Shown here one piece after another: positions 42,791-50,280 of a DNA stretch of 64,000 bases; position 1 is the first letter of the stretch; every line of letters begins with the position of its first letter. The translations under genes were made by a program, and so were the position numbers. The notes below the pieces were generated by a model. That model was not told the origin of the DNA and made no database searches. It was given only the letters and a program-made list of their open reading frames with translations. This stretch comes from Haloplanus sp. XH21. GTDB lineage: Archaea > Halobacteriota > Halobacteria > Halobacteriales > Haloferacaceae. The DNA lies in contig NZ_JALLPL010000001.1 in assembly GCF_023276355.1 (NCBI RefSeq), positions 1,240,001-1,304,000 of the forward strand. The letters are read 5' to 3'.

Positions 42791-43620
42791 CGCTCCAATC
42801 CGACGTATCCGACCTGTGGCACCGCTACGACGACGACGCCGTCGCCGCCGAGACGGCCACCGCCGACGACTACGACACGCTCGACGCCTTCCTCGACGCC
42901 CTCGAGGCGGGCGAGGTCCGCGCCGCCGAGAAGCGGGGCGGCGAATGGGAGGCGAACGAGTGGGTCAAGCAGGGCATCCTGCTCAACTTCGGCCTGCGCG
43001 AGACGGAGGCCCGCAGTTACGGCGGCGTCGACTACCACGACGTCCTGCCCCTGCGGGAGACGGGCGACCTGGGCGACCGAGGCACCCGCAACACGCCCGA
43101 CGGCACCACCATCCGCCGCGGCGCCTACCTGGGCAGCGACTGCATCATGATGAGTCCCTCCTTCGTCAACATCGGCGCCCACGTCGGCGACGGCACGCTC
43201 GTCGACTCCTGTGACACCGTCGGCTCGTGTGCCCAAATCGGCGAGAACGTGAAACTCGGCGCGAACACGCTCATCGGCGGCGTGCTCGAACCCGTCGAGG
43301 ACGCGCCCGTCATCGTCGAGGACGGCGTCTCGCTCGGCGCTGGCTGTCGCGTCACCTCGGGCTTCGTCGTCGGCGAGAACACCGTCGTCGGCGAGAACAC
43401 GCTGCTCTCGCCCCGGATTCCGGTCTACGACCTCGTCGAGGAGGAGGTCATCTACGGACACCTCCCGCCGGAGCGACGCGCCTTCACCCGGATGGTGGAG
43501 TCCTCCATCGGCGACCACGACCTCTTTGCGGGCGGCGCCTACAAGCCCGCCGTCGTCGCGATGGACATCGAGGCCGAGACGCGCGACGCCACGCGCCGCG
43601 AGGAGGCGCTCCGGGAATGA
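42787..43620 (+). CDS. dapD: tetrahydrodipicolinate N-succinyltransferase DapD
   Basis: This 277-residue acyltransferase has a left-handed beta-helix of hexapeptide repeats (about 100-215) with GAYLGSDCIMMSPSFVNIGA. It indicates that lysine is made through succinylated intermediates. It lies between dapB and lysA with ATGA overlaps at both ends. Confidence 0.94.
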   Translation: MTLQSDVSDLWHRYDDDAVAAETATADDYDTLDAFLDALEAGEVRAAEKRGGEWEANEWVKQGILLNFGLRETEARSYGGVDYHDVLPLRETGDLGDRGTRNTPDGTTIRRGAYLGSDCIMMSPSFVNIGAHVGDGTLVDSCDTVGSCAQIGENVKLGANTLIGGVLEPVEDAPVIVEDGVSLGAGCRVTSGFVVGENTVVGENTLLSPRIPVYDLVEEEVIYGHLPPERRAFTRMVESSIGDHDLFAGGAYKPAVVAMDIEAETRDATRREEALRE

Positions 43621-44864
43621 GCGAGGAGGCGGTCGAGGCGACCGGGCCGCAAGTGCGCCGCCTCGGCGACTGGGCCGCCGCCGACCTGGCCGACCTGGCC
43701 GCCGAGTACGACACGCCGCTGTACGTCACCGACCTCGAACGGGTGCAGGCGAACGCGACCCGTCTCCGGGCCGCGTTCCCCGACGCCGACGTGCATTACG
43801 CCGTCAAGGCCCACACCGGGCAGGCCGTCCTCCGGGCGGTCCGTGCGGCCGGTCTCGGCGCCGAATGTGCCTCCGCCGGCGAAGTGGTGCGCGCCCTGAA
43901 AGCGGGCTTCGAGGGGCGGGAGATCCAGTACACGGCGGTCAACCCGCCCGCGACCGACCTCGACACTGTCGTCGAGCGGTGGCGCGATGATGCGGCGGGC
44001 CTGACCGTCGTCGCCGGAGCGCGCGACACCCTCGACCGCCTCCGCGACCGCGGCTTCGACGGCCGCATTGCCATCCGCGTCAATCCCGGCGTCGGCGCCG
44101 GCCACCACGCCAAGGTGACGACGGGCGGCCACGCCAAGTTCGGCGTGCCCTACGACCGCGCGGCCGACCTCCTCGCCGACGCCCGTGACGACTTCGACGT
44201 GGTCGGCATCCACGCCCACGCCGGCAGCGGCATCTCCGGCGAGGATCTGGACGCCCACCGCGAACTCGTCGCCCGGATGGGCGACCTGGCCCGCGACGTG
44301 GGCGACCTGGAGTTCGTCGACGTGGGCGGCGGCTTCGGCGTCCCGTACCACGAGGACGAACCCCCACTCGATCTGGGCGCCGTCGCCGACGCCACCCGCG
44401 AGGCGCTGGGCGATGTCGACGCCCGACTCGCGGTCGAACCCGGGCGCTACGTCGTCGCCGACGCGGCCGTCCTCCTGACGCGGGTGAACACGGTGAAAGA
44501 GGCGGAAGGTGTCGCTGTCGCCGGCGTCGACGCCGGCATGACGACCCTGTTGCGCCCGGCGATGTACGGCGCCTACCACGCCATCCGCAATCTGGACGCC
44601 GACGGCCGTCGGGAGCGCCCGGTCACCGTCGCCGGCCCCGTCTGCGAGACGGCGGACCTGTTCTGTGAGGAGCGCCCCCTGCCCGACCCGCGCCGCGACG
44701 ACCTGCTCGCCGTCGGCAACGCCGGCGCCTACGGCTACGAGATGGCGAACACGTACAACTCGCGGCCGCGCCCCGCGGAGGTCGTCCGCGACGCCGACGG
44801 GGTGCGCCTCGCTCGCGAACGCGAAGGGTTAGAAGCGTTGACCGCCTTAGAGGGAGACGAATGA
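43617..44864 (+). CDS. lysA: diaminopimelate decarboxylase LysA
   Basis: This 415-residue fold-III PLP enzyme has the PLP lysine in HYAVKAHT, HAGSGISGEDL, the glycine-rich VDVGGGFGVPY, and Cys in GPVCETADLF that contacts substrate. It converts meso-diaminopimelate to lysine. ATG at 43617 overlaps the dapD stop; the much longer open frame upstream is within dapD. Confidence 0.95.
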   Translation: MSEEAVEATGPQVRRLGDWAAADLADLAAEYDTPLYVTDLERVQANATRLRAAFPDADVHYAVKAHTGQAVLRAVRAAGLGAECASAGEVVRALKAGFEGREIQYTAVNPPATDLDTVVERWRDDAAGLTVVAGARDTLDRLRDRGFDGRIAIRVNPGVGAGHHAKVTTGGHAKFGVPYDRAADLLADARDDFDVVGIHAHAGSGISGEDLDAHRELVARMGDLARDVGDLEFVDVGGGFGVPYHEDEPPLDLGAVADATREALGDVDARLAVEPGRYVVADAAVLLTRVNTVKEAEGVAVAGVDAGMTTLLRPAMYGAYHAIRNLDADGRRERPVTVAGPVCETADLFCEERPLPDPRRDDLLAVGNAGAYGYEMANTYNSRPRPAEVVRDADGVRLAREREGLEALTALEGDE

Positions 44865-45742
44865 CGATTCGCGCAGAGAAGTACCACGGCACGGCCAACG
44901 ACTTCCTCGTCGTCCCCGCCGACGCCTCCGTCGCGGACCGCGCGGCCTTCGCGGCCACGCACTGCGACCGGGAGACGGGAGTCCGTGGCGAGCGGATCGG
45001 TGCCGACGGCGTCCTCTTTCTGGACCTCGATCCGACCGCCTCGCCCGTCCGGGTGACGATGACGCTCGTCCAACCCGACGGCTCCGTCGCCGAGATGTGT
45101 GGCAACGGCGCCCGCGTCACCGCGACGTGGGCGGCCCGCGAAACCGGCGCCCGCGAGGTGATCATCGAGACGCCCGCCGGCGACCGCCGTGCCGTCGTCC
45201 AGTCCGAGGGCGTCACCGTCGAGATGGGGCGTCCCTCCTTCGACCCCGCCGACGTGCCCCTTACGCACGACGCCGGCGGCCCCCTGATCGATCAGGTGGT
45301 CGACGGTCTCTCCGTCACCGCCGTCGACACGGGCGTCCCCCACGCCGTCGCCTTCGTCGACGACGTGGACGCCGTCGATCTGGAGACCGTCGCGCCGCCC
45401 GTTCGCCACGCCGATGTCTTCCCGGAAGGGGCGAACGTCACCCTCGCCGCTCGGGCCGTCCTCGACGACGGGGCCACCGACGGCGCGCCGGGCGACCCGG
45501 TCGCCTTCCGGCAGCGAACCTACGAACGCGGCGTCGAGGGCGAGACGCTCGCCTGTGGCACCGGCGCGGTGGCCGTCGTCGCCGCCGCGAAGCGCACGGG
45601 CCGTCTCGACGCCGACGGTCCGGTCCGGGTGTCGCCGCCGGGCGGTGACCTCGTCATCGTCGTCCCGGACGACGGTCCGGCGACGCTGACCGGGCCAGTC
45701 GAACACGAGTTTGCGATCGATCTGGAGGTCCCCGAGGTATGA
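44861..45742 (+). CDS. dapF: diaminopimelate epimerase DapF
   Basis: This 293-residue epimerase has its two catalytic cysteines in MCGNGAR and ACGTGAVAV. It converts LL- to meso-diaminopimelate. Four-base overlaps with lysA and the next gene keep translation coupled. Confidence 0.96.
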   Translation: MTIRAEKYHGTANDFLVVPADASVADRAAFAATHCDRETGVRGERIGADGVLFLDLDPTASPVRVTMTLVQPDGSVAEMCGNGARVTATWAARETGAREVIIETPAGDRRAVVQSEGVTVEMGRPSFDPADVPLTHDAGGPLIDQVVDGLSVTAVDTGVPHAVAFVDDVDAVDLETVAPPVRHADVFPEGANVTLAARAVLDDGATDGAPGDPVAFRQRTYERGVEGETLACGTGAVAVVAAAKRTGRLDADGPVRVSPPGGDLVIVVPDDGPATLTGPVEHEFAIDLEVPEV

Positions 45743-46866
45743 ACGCGAGCGGAGCGGACAGCGACGGCTTCGACCCCATCGCCTTCCTCGACTCGGCGGT
45801 GCGGATCGACTCCCACGCGGACGTGACCGAGATGCGATCGTTCCTCGTCGATACGCTCGCCGCCCACGGCCACGACCCGACCGTCGACGACGCGGGCAAC
45901 ACCCTCGCCACGAAGGGGTCGGGCTCACCCCACGTCGTCTTGAACACCCACATCGACACCGTCTCGCCACACGTCCCCTACGAACGCGACGATGGCATCA
46001 TCCGCGGACGGGGGTCCTGTGACGCGAAGGGACCGCTCGCGGCGCTGCTGTCGGCTTTCTTCGCCACCGACCCCGACGGCCGCCTGACGCTCGCCGTCAC
46101 GCCCGACGAGGAGGTGTACTCCACGGGCGCCGCGGCGCTCGACCTCACCGTCCTGCCCGGCGTCGACGCCGACACGGCCGACGCCTACATCGTCGGCGAA
46201 CCCACCGGACTCGACGTCTGCACCGCCGCGAAGGGGCGGTTCGAGGGGACGGTCGCCCTCTCGGGGACCAACGCCCACGCCGCCGAACCCGAGTCGGGGG
46301 TGAACGCCGTCGCCGCCGCGGAGGGCGCGCTCGCCGCCATCCGCGGGTTCGACGCCGACCGCGACCCGCACCCCGACCTCGGCCCGGCGACGCTCACGCC
46401 GACGGTCATCGAGGGCGGCGACGCGACAAACCAGGTGCCCGCCGACTGCGCCATCACCGTCGACCGGCGGAGCGTCCCGCCGGAGTCGGCCGCCGGCTTC
46501 CGCGACGCCCTGGAGACGGCCGTCGCCGACGCCGTCCCGGACGACGTCGGCGTCACCTTCGACCTCACCGAGCGGCCGACCCCCTTCCTCGAGGCCTTCG
46601 CCACCGACGCCGACGAACCGGTCGTCCGCCATCTCTCCGCGGCGGCCGAGCGCGTCACCGACGGCGCGGGCGGCGCCGTGCGGCCCTTCACCGCTGCGAC
46701 CGAGGCGTCGTATTTCGCGCCCGCGCCGACGGTCGTCTTCGGCCCCGGCGTCCTCGCGGACGACGAGGGACCGGTCGCGCACGCCGACCGCGAGTACGTC
46801 CGCGTCGCCGACGTGGAGCGGGCGGCGACGGCGCTTTCCGACGCCCTCGACGCGCTGGTCGGGTAA
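45739..46866 (+). CDS. dapE: succinyl-diaminopimelate desuccinylase-like M20 peptidase (DapE)
   Basis: This 375-residue M20 peptidase has metal-ligand motifs NTHIDTVSPH, GRGSCDAKGP, PDEEVYSTGA and a C-terminal His. Given the operon it should remove succinate from succinyl-LL-diaminopimelate; acetyl-lysine deacetylases are close relatives. It ends the operon. No succinyl-DAP aminotransferase gene (dapC) is in the cluster. Confidence 0.9.
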   Translation: MNASGADSDGFDPIAFLDSAVRIDSHADVTEMRSFLVDTLAAHGHDPTVDDAGNTLATKGSGSPHVVLNTHIDTVSPHVPYERDDGIIRGRGSCDAKGPLAALLSAFFATDPDGRLTLAVTPDEEVYSTGAAALDLTVLPGVDADTADAYIVGEPTGLDVCTAAKGRFEGTVALSGTNAHAAEPESGVNAVAAAEGALAAIRGFDADRDPHPDLGPATLTPTVIEGGDATNQVPADCAITVDRRSVPPESAAGFRDALETAVADAVPDDVGVTFDLTERPTPFLEAFATDADEPVVRHLSAAAERVTDGAGGAVRPFTAATEASYFAPAPTVVFGPGVLADDEGPVAHADREYVRVADVERAATALSDALDALVG

Positions 46867-46904
46867 CCGCAACCCCCAAGCGCCCGGGGGGTCTGCTCAC
46901 GAGC

Positions 46905-47588
46905 ATGTACGAGGCGGTCCACGCCCCGGACGGGGCGGCCGACGCTGTCGCTACCGCCGAGCGGCTGGGCTACGACGGCGTCGTGCTCCGCGCCACCGGC
47001 GCGACGCCGGACTACGACGCCCTCCGCGAGGGGGTGACCATCGACATCGTCGACGCCCTCGAAATCGTCGCCGACGACCCCGAGACGGCGAGCGGCGCCG
47101 TCGGTGGAGAGCGCCCCGACCACACCCTCCTCTGTGTCCGCGGCGGCACGGACCGGCTCAACCGCTTCGCGGTGGAGAACGAGCGCATCGACGTGCTCAC
47201 CCGACCGATGGCCGACGACGGCGACGTGAATCACGTCCTCGCGAACCGCGCCGCCGAGAACGGCGTCCGCATCGAGTTCGACTTCGGCCCCGTCCTCCGG
47301 GCGACCGGCGGCGAACGGGTTCGCGCGCTTCGCGACCTGCGGAAACTCCGCGAACTCGTCGACGCCTGCGACGCGCCCGCCGTCGTCAGCGCGAACGCCA
47401 CGACCCACCGGCAGCTCCGCGCGCCGCGGGAGCTCGTCGCCGTCGGCGAGGCCGTGGGGTTCGACGCCGAGATGGTGCGGGACGGTCTCCGCGAGTGGGG
47501 GGCGCTCGCGGCGCGTAACCGCCACCGACAGTCCGAGTCGTTCATCTCGCCGGGCGTCGAACGGGGGCCGTATGATCCGGACGCGTGA
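46905..47588 (+). CDS. rnp3: RNase P protein component 3 (Rpp30 homologue)
   Basis: This 227-residue PHP-like TIM barrel has LRATG, VLCVRGGTDRLNRFA, and the C-terminal GAVSANA-like VVSANATTHRQLRAPRE of Rpp30. It is a subunit of archaeal RNase P, which trims tRNA 5' ends. It lies 12 nt before rnp2 and 38 nt after dapE. Confidence 0.93.
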   Translation: MYEAVHAPDGAADAVATAERLGYDGVVLRATGATPDYDALREGVTIDIVDALEIVADDPETASGAVGGERPDHTLLCVRGGTDRLNRFAVENERIDVLTRPMADDGDVNHVLANRAAENGVRIEFDFGPVLRATGGERVRALRDLRKLRELVDACDAPAVVSANATTHRQLRAPRELVAVGEAVGFDAEMVRDGLREWGALAARNRHRQSESFISPGVERGPYDPDA

Positions 47589-47600
47589 GGTGGGGTCGGC

Positions 47601-47951
47601 GTGAAACACCTGCCAAAATATCTCCGGCCGCGGTGGCGGTATCTCGCAGTCGAACTCGACGCGCCGGCCGGCGCCGACCTCACCAGACACGCCTTCCAGC
47701 GGGCGGTGTGGTACGCGGCGGGGAACCTGCTCGGCGACGCCGGGAGCGCCGACGCCGACCTCCGCGTGCTCCGGTTCCGGGTCGACGACGGGCACGGCGA
47801 AGCGGTCGTGCGCGTCCGTCACGGCGAGGTGTCGCCGGCGCGAGCGGCACTGGCCTGCGTTCACGAGGTCGACGATCACCCGATCGGTCTCTACGTCCGG
47901 GGCGTCTCGGGGACGATCCGGGCCTGCGAAGAGCGGTTTTCGCACCGCTGA
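47601..47951 (+). CDS. rnp2: RNase P protein component 2 (Pop5 homologue)
   Basis: This 116-residue protein starts with GTG as MKHLPKYLRPRWRYLAVEL. That opening and the later GVSGTIRACEERF mark Pop5. It partners Rnp3 in the RNase P complex. The rnp3-rnp2 pair beside psmA is common in archaea. Confidence 0.93.
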   Translation: MKHLPKYLRPRWRYLAVELDAPAGADLTRHAFQRAVWYAAGNLLGDAGSADADLRVLRFRVDDGHGEAVVRVRHGEVSPARAALACVHEVDDHPIGLYVRGVSGTIRACEERFSHR

Positions 47952-48005
47952 GCGGGTGACGGCCGGCCGCAAAAGCGTCGGGAGTCGACCCCCGACAGTC
48001 GGGCG

Positions 48006-48767
48006 TTACTCCTCGTCTTCGTCGTCCTCGTCCTCCGACGGCAGGAGGTCGAGGTCGGCGAGGTGGGTCTCGATCTCGTCGTTGTCGAGTTCGTGGAACT
48101 CCTCGGTGTCGACCGGGACGGTCCCCACGTCGACACCGGCGGGTTCGAGCGAGCCGTCGTTGGCGGAGGCGAGCGCGCGGAGCGCGAGTTCGATTCCGCC
48201 GTCGAGGTCGAGGTCGTCGCCGTAGTTCTCTTCGAGGTAGTCCTGGAGGTCACCACGGTTCGCCCCGATGGAGACCGCCTTCCACTCGTAGGGCGTTCCC
48301 GAGGGGTCGGTCTCGTAGAGACGTGGTTCGCCGTCCTCGATGCCGCCGATGAGGAGGGCGACACCGAACGGGCGGGCGCCACCGACCTGCGTGTACTGCT
48401 GGATGTGGTCGGTGACTTCCTTGGTGAGGGCTTCGATGCCGATCGGTTCGCTGAAGCGGAGGCGGTTGACCTGCGCCTGGCGGCGAGCGAAGTCGATCAG
48501 CTGGCGCGCGTCGGCGACGTGGCCGGCGCTCGCGATGCCGGCGTGGTCGTCCGCCTTGTGGATCTTCTCGACGCTCGTCGGCTCCATCAGCGGCGAGCGG
48601 GAGCGTTTGTCCGCCGCCAGTACCACCCCGTCTTCGGTTCGGACGCCGATACTCGCTGTCCCTCGCTTGACGGCCTCTCGGGCGTATTCGACCTGATAGA
48701 GGCGGCCATCGGGCGAGAAGATCGTTATCCCACGGTCGTAGGCCTGTTGTTGCGCTTGTCCCTGCAT
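48006..48767 (-). CDS. psmA: proteasome alpha subunit PsmA
   Basis: This 253-residue subunit has the alpha signature YDRGITIFSPDGRLYQVEYA and VKRGTASIGVR. The C-terminal tail is very acidic (EDEDDEDEE). It forms the gating rings of the 20S proteasome. The start at 48767 matches the family; a longer upstream frame is not conserved. It converges on rnp2 with 54 nt between. Confidence 0.96.
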   Translation of the reverse strand: MQGQAQQQAYDRGITIFSPDGRLYQVEYAREAVKRGTASIGVRTEDGVVLAADKRSRSPLMEPTSVEKIHKADDHAGIASAGHVADARQLIDFARRQAQVNRLRFSEPIGIEALTKEVTDHIQQYTQVGGARPFGVALLIGGIEDGEPRLYETDPSGTPYEWKAVSIGANRGDLQDYLEENYGDDLDLDGGIELALRALASANDGSLEPAGVDVGTVPVDTEEFHELDNDEIETHLADLDLLPSEDEDDEDEE

Positions 48768-49049
48768 TGTATCACGTTGACTCGAAATCGAGTTCGGTCG
48801 CGACCGAGACGCCGTCGGCAGACTGGGGCTCACCGGACGGCACGTGGTGCCCCGCCGACGGACGTCCCGCGCACGACGCGTCTCTCGGCCGGCACTCCGG
48901 CCCGGCGTCCTAAATACCTTTCTTGTCGGCACCGCCCGCTCGGCGGCTATCGCCGCCGCCGCACGCCACGCGAACGGCCCGCTCCGCGTCTCATACTGCC
49001 GGCTGTAAGTCGATACAGATGCCGAGGCGGCGAATATTTTGAGACAGTC
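48768..49049. promoter_or_regulatory. psmA upstream region with tandem palindromes
   Basis: Two palindromes abut: 48780-48793 (6-bp arms, AA centre) and TCGGTCGCGACCGA at 48794-48807 (perfect, 14 bp), 13-40 nt before the psmA ATG. GGTATTTAG on the minus strand at about 48911-48919 may be the promoter, giving a leader of about 120 nt. A 7-bp hairpin lies at 48941-48958. No gene was seen. Confidence 0.5.
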
Positions 49050-49400
49050 TCAGTACTCTTCGTAGGCGAGGTTCATCAGCCACTGCGAGAAGGCGTCGCT
49101 TCGCGGGTCGACCTCCTCCTCGCCGATGAAGGGCGAGAGCATGTCGCCCGCCATCAGCAACGAGAAATCGAGGTCGCTGGCGGTCGGCATCAGGAAGTAG
49201 GTGTTGTGCCCCTGATACACCGTCTCCTCCCGTCGGATGAGGTCGTTGTCGACCAGCGACTCGGCGACCCGACTCCCCTTCCGCGAGGAGATGTCGAGTT
49301 CCTTCCAGAGTTCGCTCTGGTGGATACCACGCGTCTCGAGGACGAGATCGAGCGCCGCGCGTTCGACCTCCGAGAGGTCGGCGTCCTCGGCGGCGCTCAT
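49050..49400 (-). CDS. winged-helix transcriptional regulator
   Basis: This 116-residue protein has a winged helix at about 10-80 (LSEVERAALDLVLETRGIHQ, then SSRKGSRVAESLVDNDLI) and a C-terminal region of unknown role. It resembles MarR/Lrp-like archaeal regulators. ATG at 49400 is preferred over one 36 nt upstream because the HTH begins just after it. A 6-bp palindrome (49040-49052) overlaps its stop codon. Confidence 0.75.
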   Translation of the reverse strand: MSAAEDADLSEVERAALDLVLETRGIHQSELWKELDISSRKGSRVAESLVDNDLIRREETVYQGHNTYFLMPTASDLDFSLLMAGDMLSPFIGEEEVDPRSDAFSQWLMNLAYEEY

Positions 49401-49457
49401 CGGCTCACCTCCGCATCGGCGATCCGGTACATACACTCACAAACCGGGGGCGCGTGT

Positions 49458-50240
49458 TTAAAGTTGACTTTCGTCCGCGTCCGCGTTCGCGTCGGCCGTG
49501 CGGTACGCCGTCTCGCAGGGCGGCCCCGGAGCGAACCGGAACGTCGGCTCGTCGCCGAGACGGATCAGCGACGACGACCGCGTGCCGTAGCCGTCCTCGT
49601 GAATACAGACGCCGTACTCGTGGTCCGCGAGGACATCGCCCGCGCGGTCGAGCCACGACGCCGCGTCTTCCCCCGGTTCCGGCGTCAGTTCGGCCCGGAC
49701 GGCTCGAGCGTTGGCCATCTGTTCGGCCGCGCGCTCGGCGCCGTCGCCCTCGGGCGTCACGAAGCGATCCGTCACGGCGCCGCCCCCGCCGAGCGCCGCG
49801 CCGCTGTTGACGACGACGTGGACGCCCGGATGGAGCCGTATCTTCCGCAGGTCCCCGTCCCACTCGAAGAGATAGGCGCCCGTGGCGTCGGCGACGACGA
49901 GGTTGAACCCGTCGTAGTCGTGGTCCGCGACCGACCGCTCGACCAGGCGAGCGGCCGCCTCCGCGTCGGTCTCTTGCAGGGCGTCGTCGACGAGGCGGCC
50001 GCGCGAGCGTTCCGCCCGCGCCTCGGCGCGCCAGCGGTTCGTGATGCCGACGAACAGTCCCGCCTCGTTGTAGCCGATCCAGGTGCCACCGGCCTCGGCG
50101 TCGCGGGGCGCGACGATCCACGGATCCGAGCCACGCCGCGTCGGCGGTTCGGAGGGGCGGTCACGGCGCTCGTCGCGATTGGCTGCGACGACGACCGGTG
50201 CGTCAGGAAACACCTGCCACGCGAGCGTCAGAGTGCACAC
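49458..50240 (-). CDS. NRDE (TANGO2-like) family protein
   Basis: This 260-residue protein starts MCTLTLAWQVFPDAPVVVAA, followed by NRDER (residues 21-25), the family name motif. GTWIGYNEAGLFVGITNR and VNSGAALGGGGAVTDRF also match. Family members may have Ntn-hydrolase-like folds with Cys2 at the N-terminus; roles in heme or lipid handling are debated. It lies 40 nt downstream of the folate gene on the same strand. Confidence 0.88.
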   Translation of the reverse strand: MCTLTLAWQVFPDAPVVVAANRDERRDRPSEPPTRRGSDPWIVAPRDAEAGGTWIGYNEAGLFVGITNRWRAEARAERSRGRLVDDALQETDAEAAARLVERSVADHDYDGFNLVVADATGAYLFEWDGDLRKIRLHPGVHVVVNSGAALGGGGAVTDRFVTPEGDGAERAAEQMANARAVRAELTPEPGEDAASWLDRAGDVLADHEYGVCIHEDGYGTRSSSLIRLGDEPTFRFAPGPPCETAYRTADANADADESQL

Positions 50241-50280
50241 GCGGCGACGTAGGACGGCCGCTGGGTTAAACGCGCCGTCC

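Noticed and set aside
48063-50252. 729-codon open frame on the plus strand
   Set aside because: It runs across psmA, the HTH gene and the NRDE gene on the other strand and has no recognisable domain.
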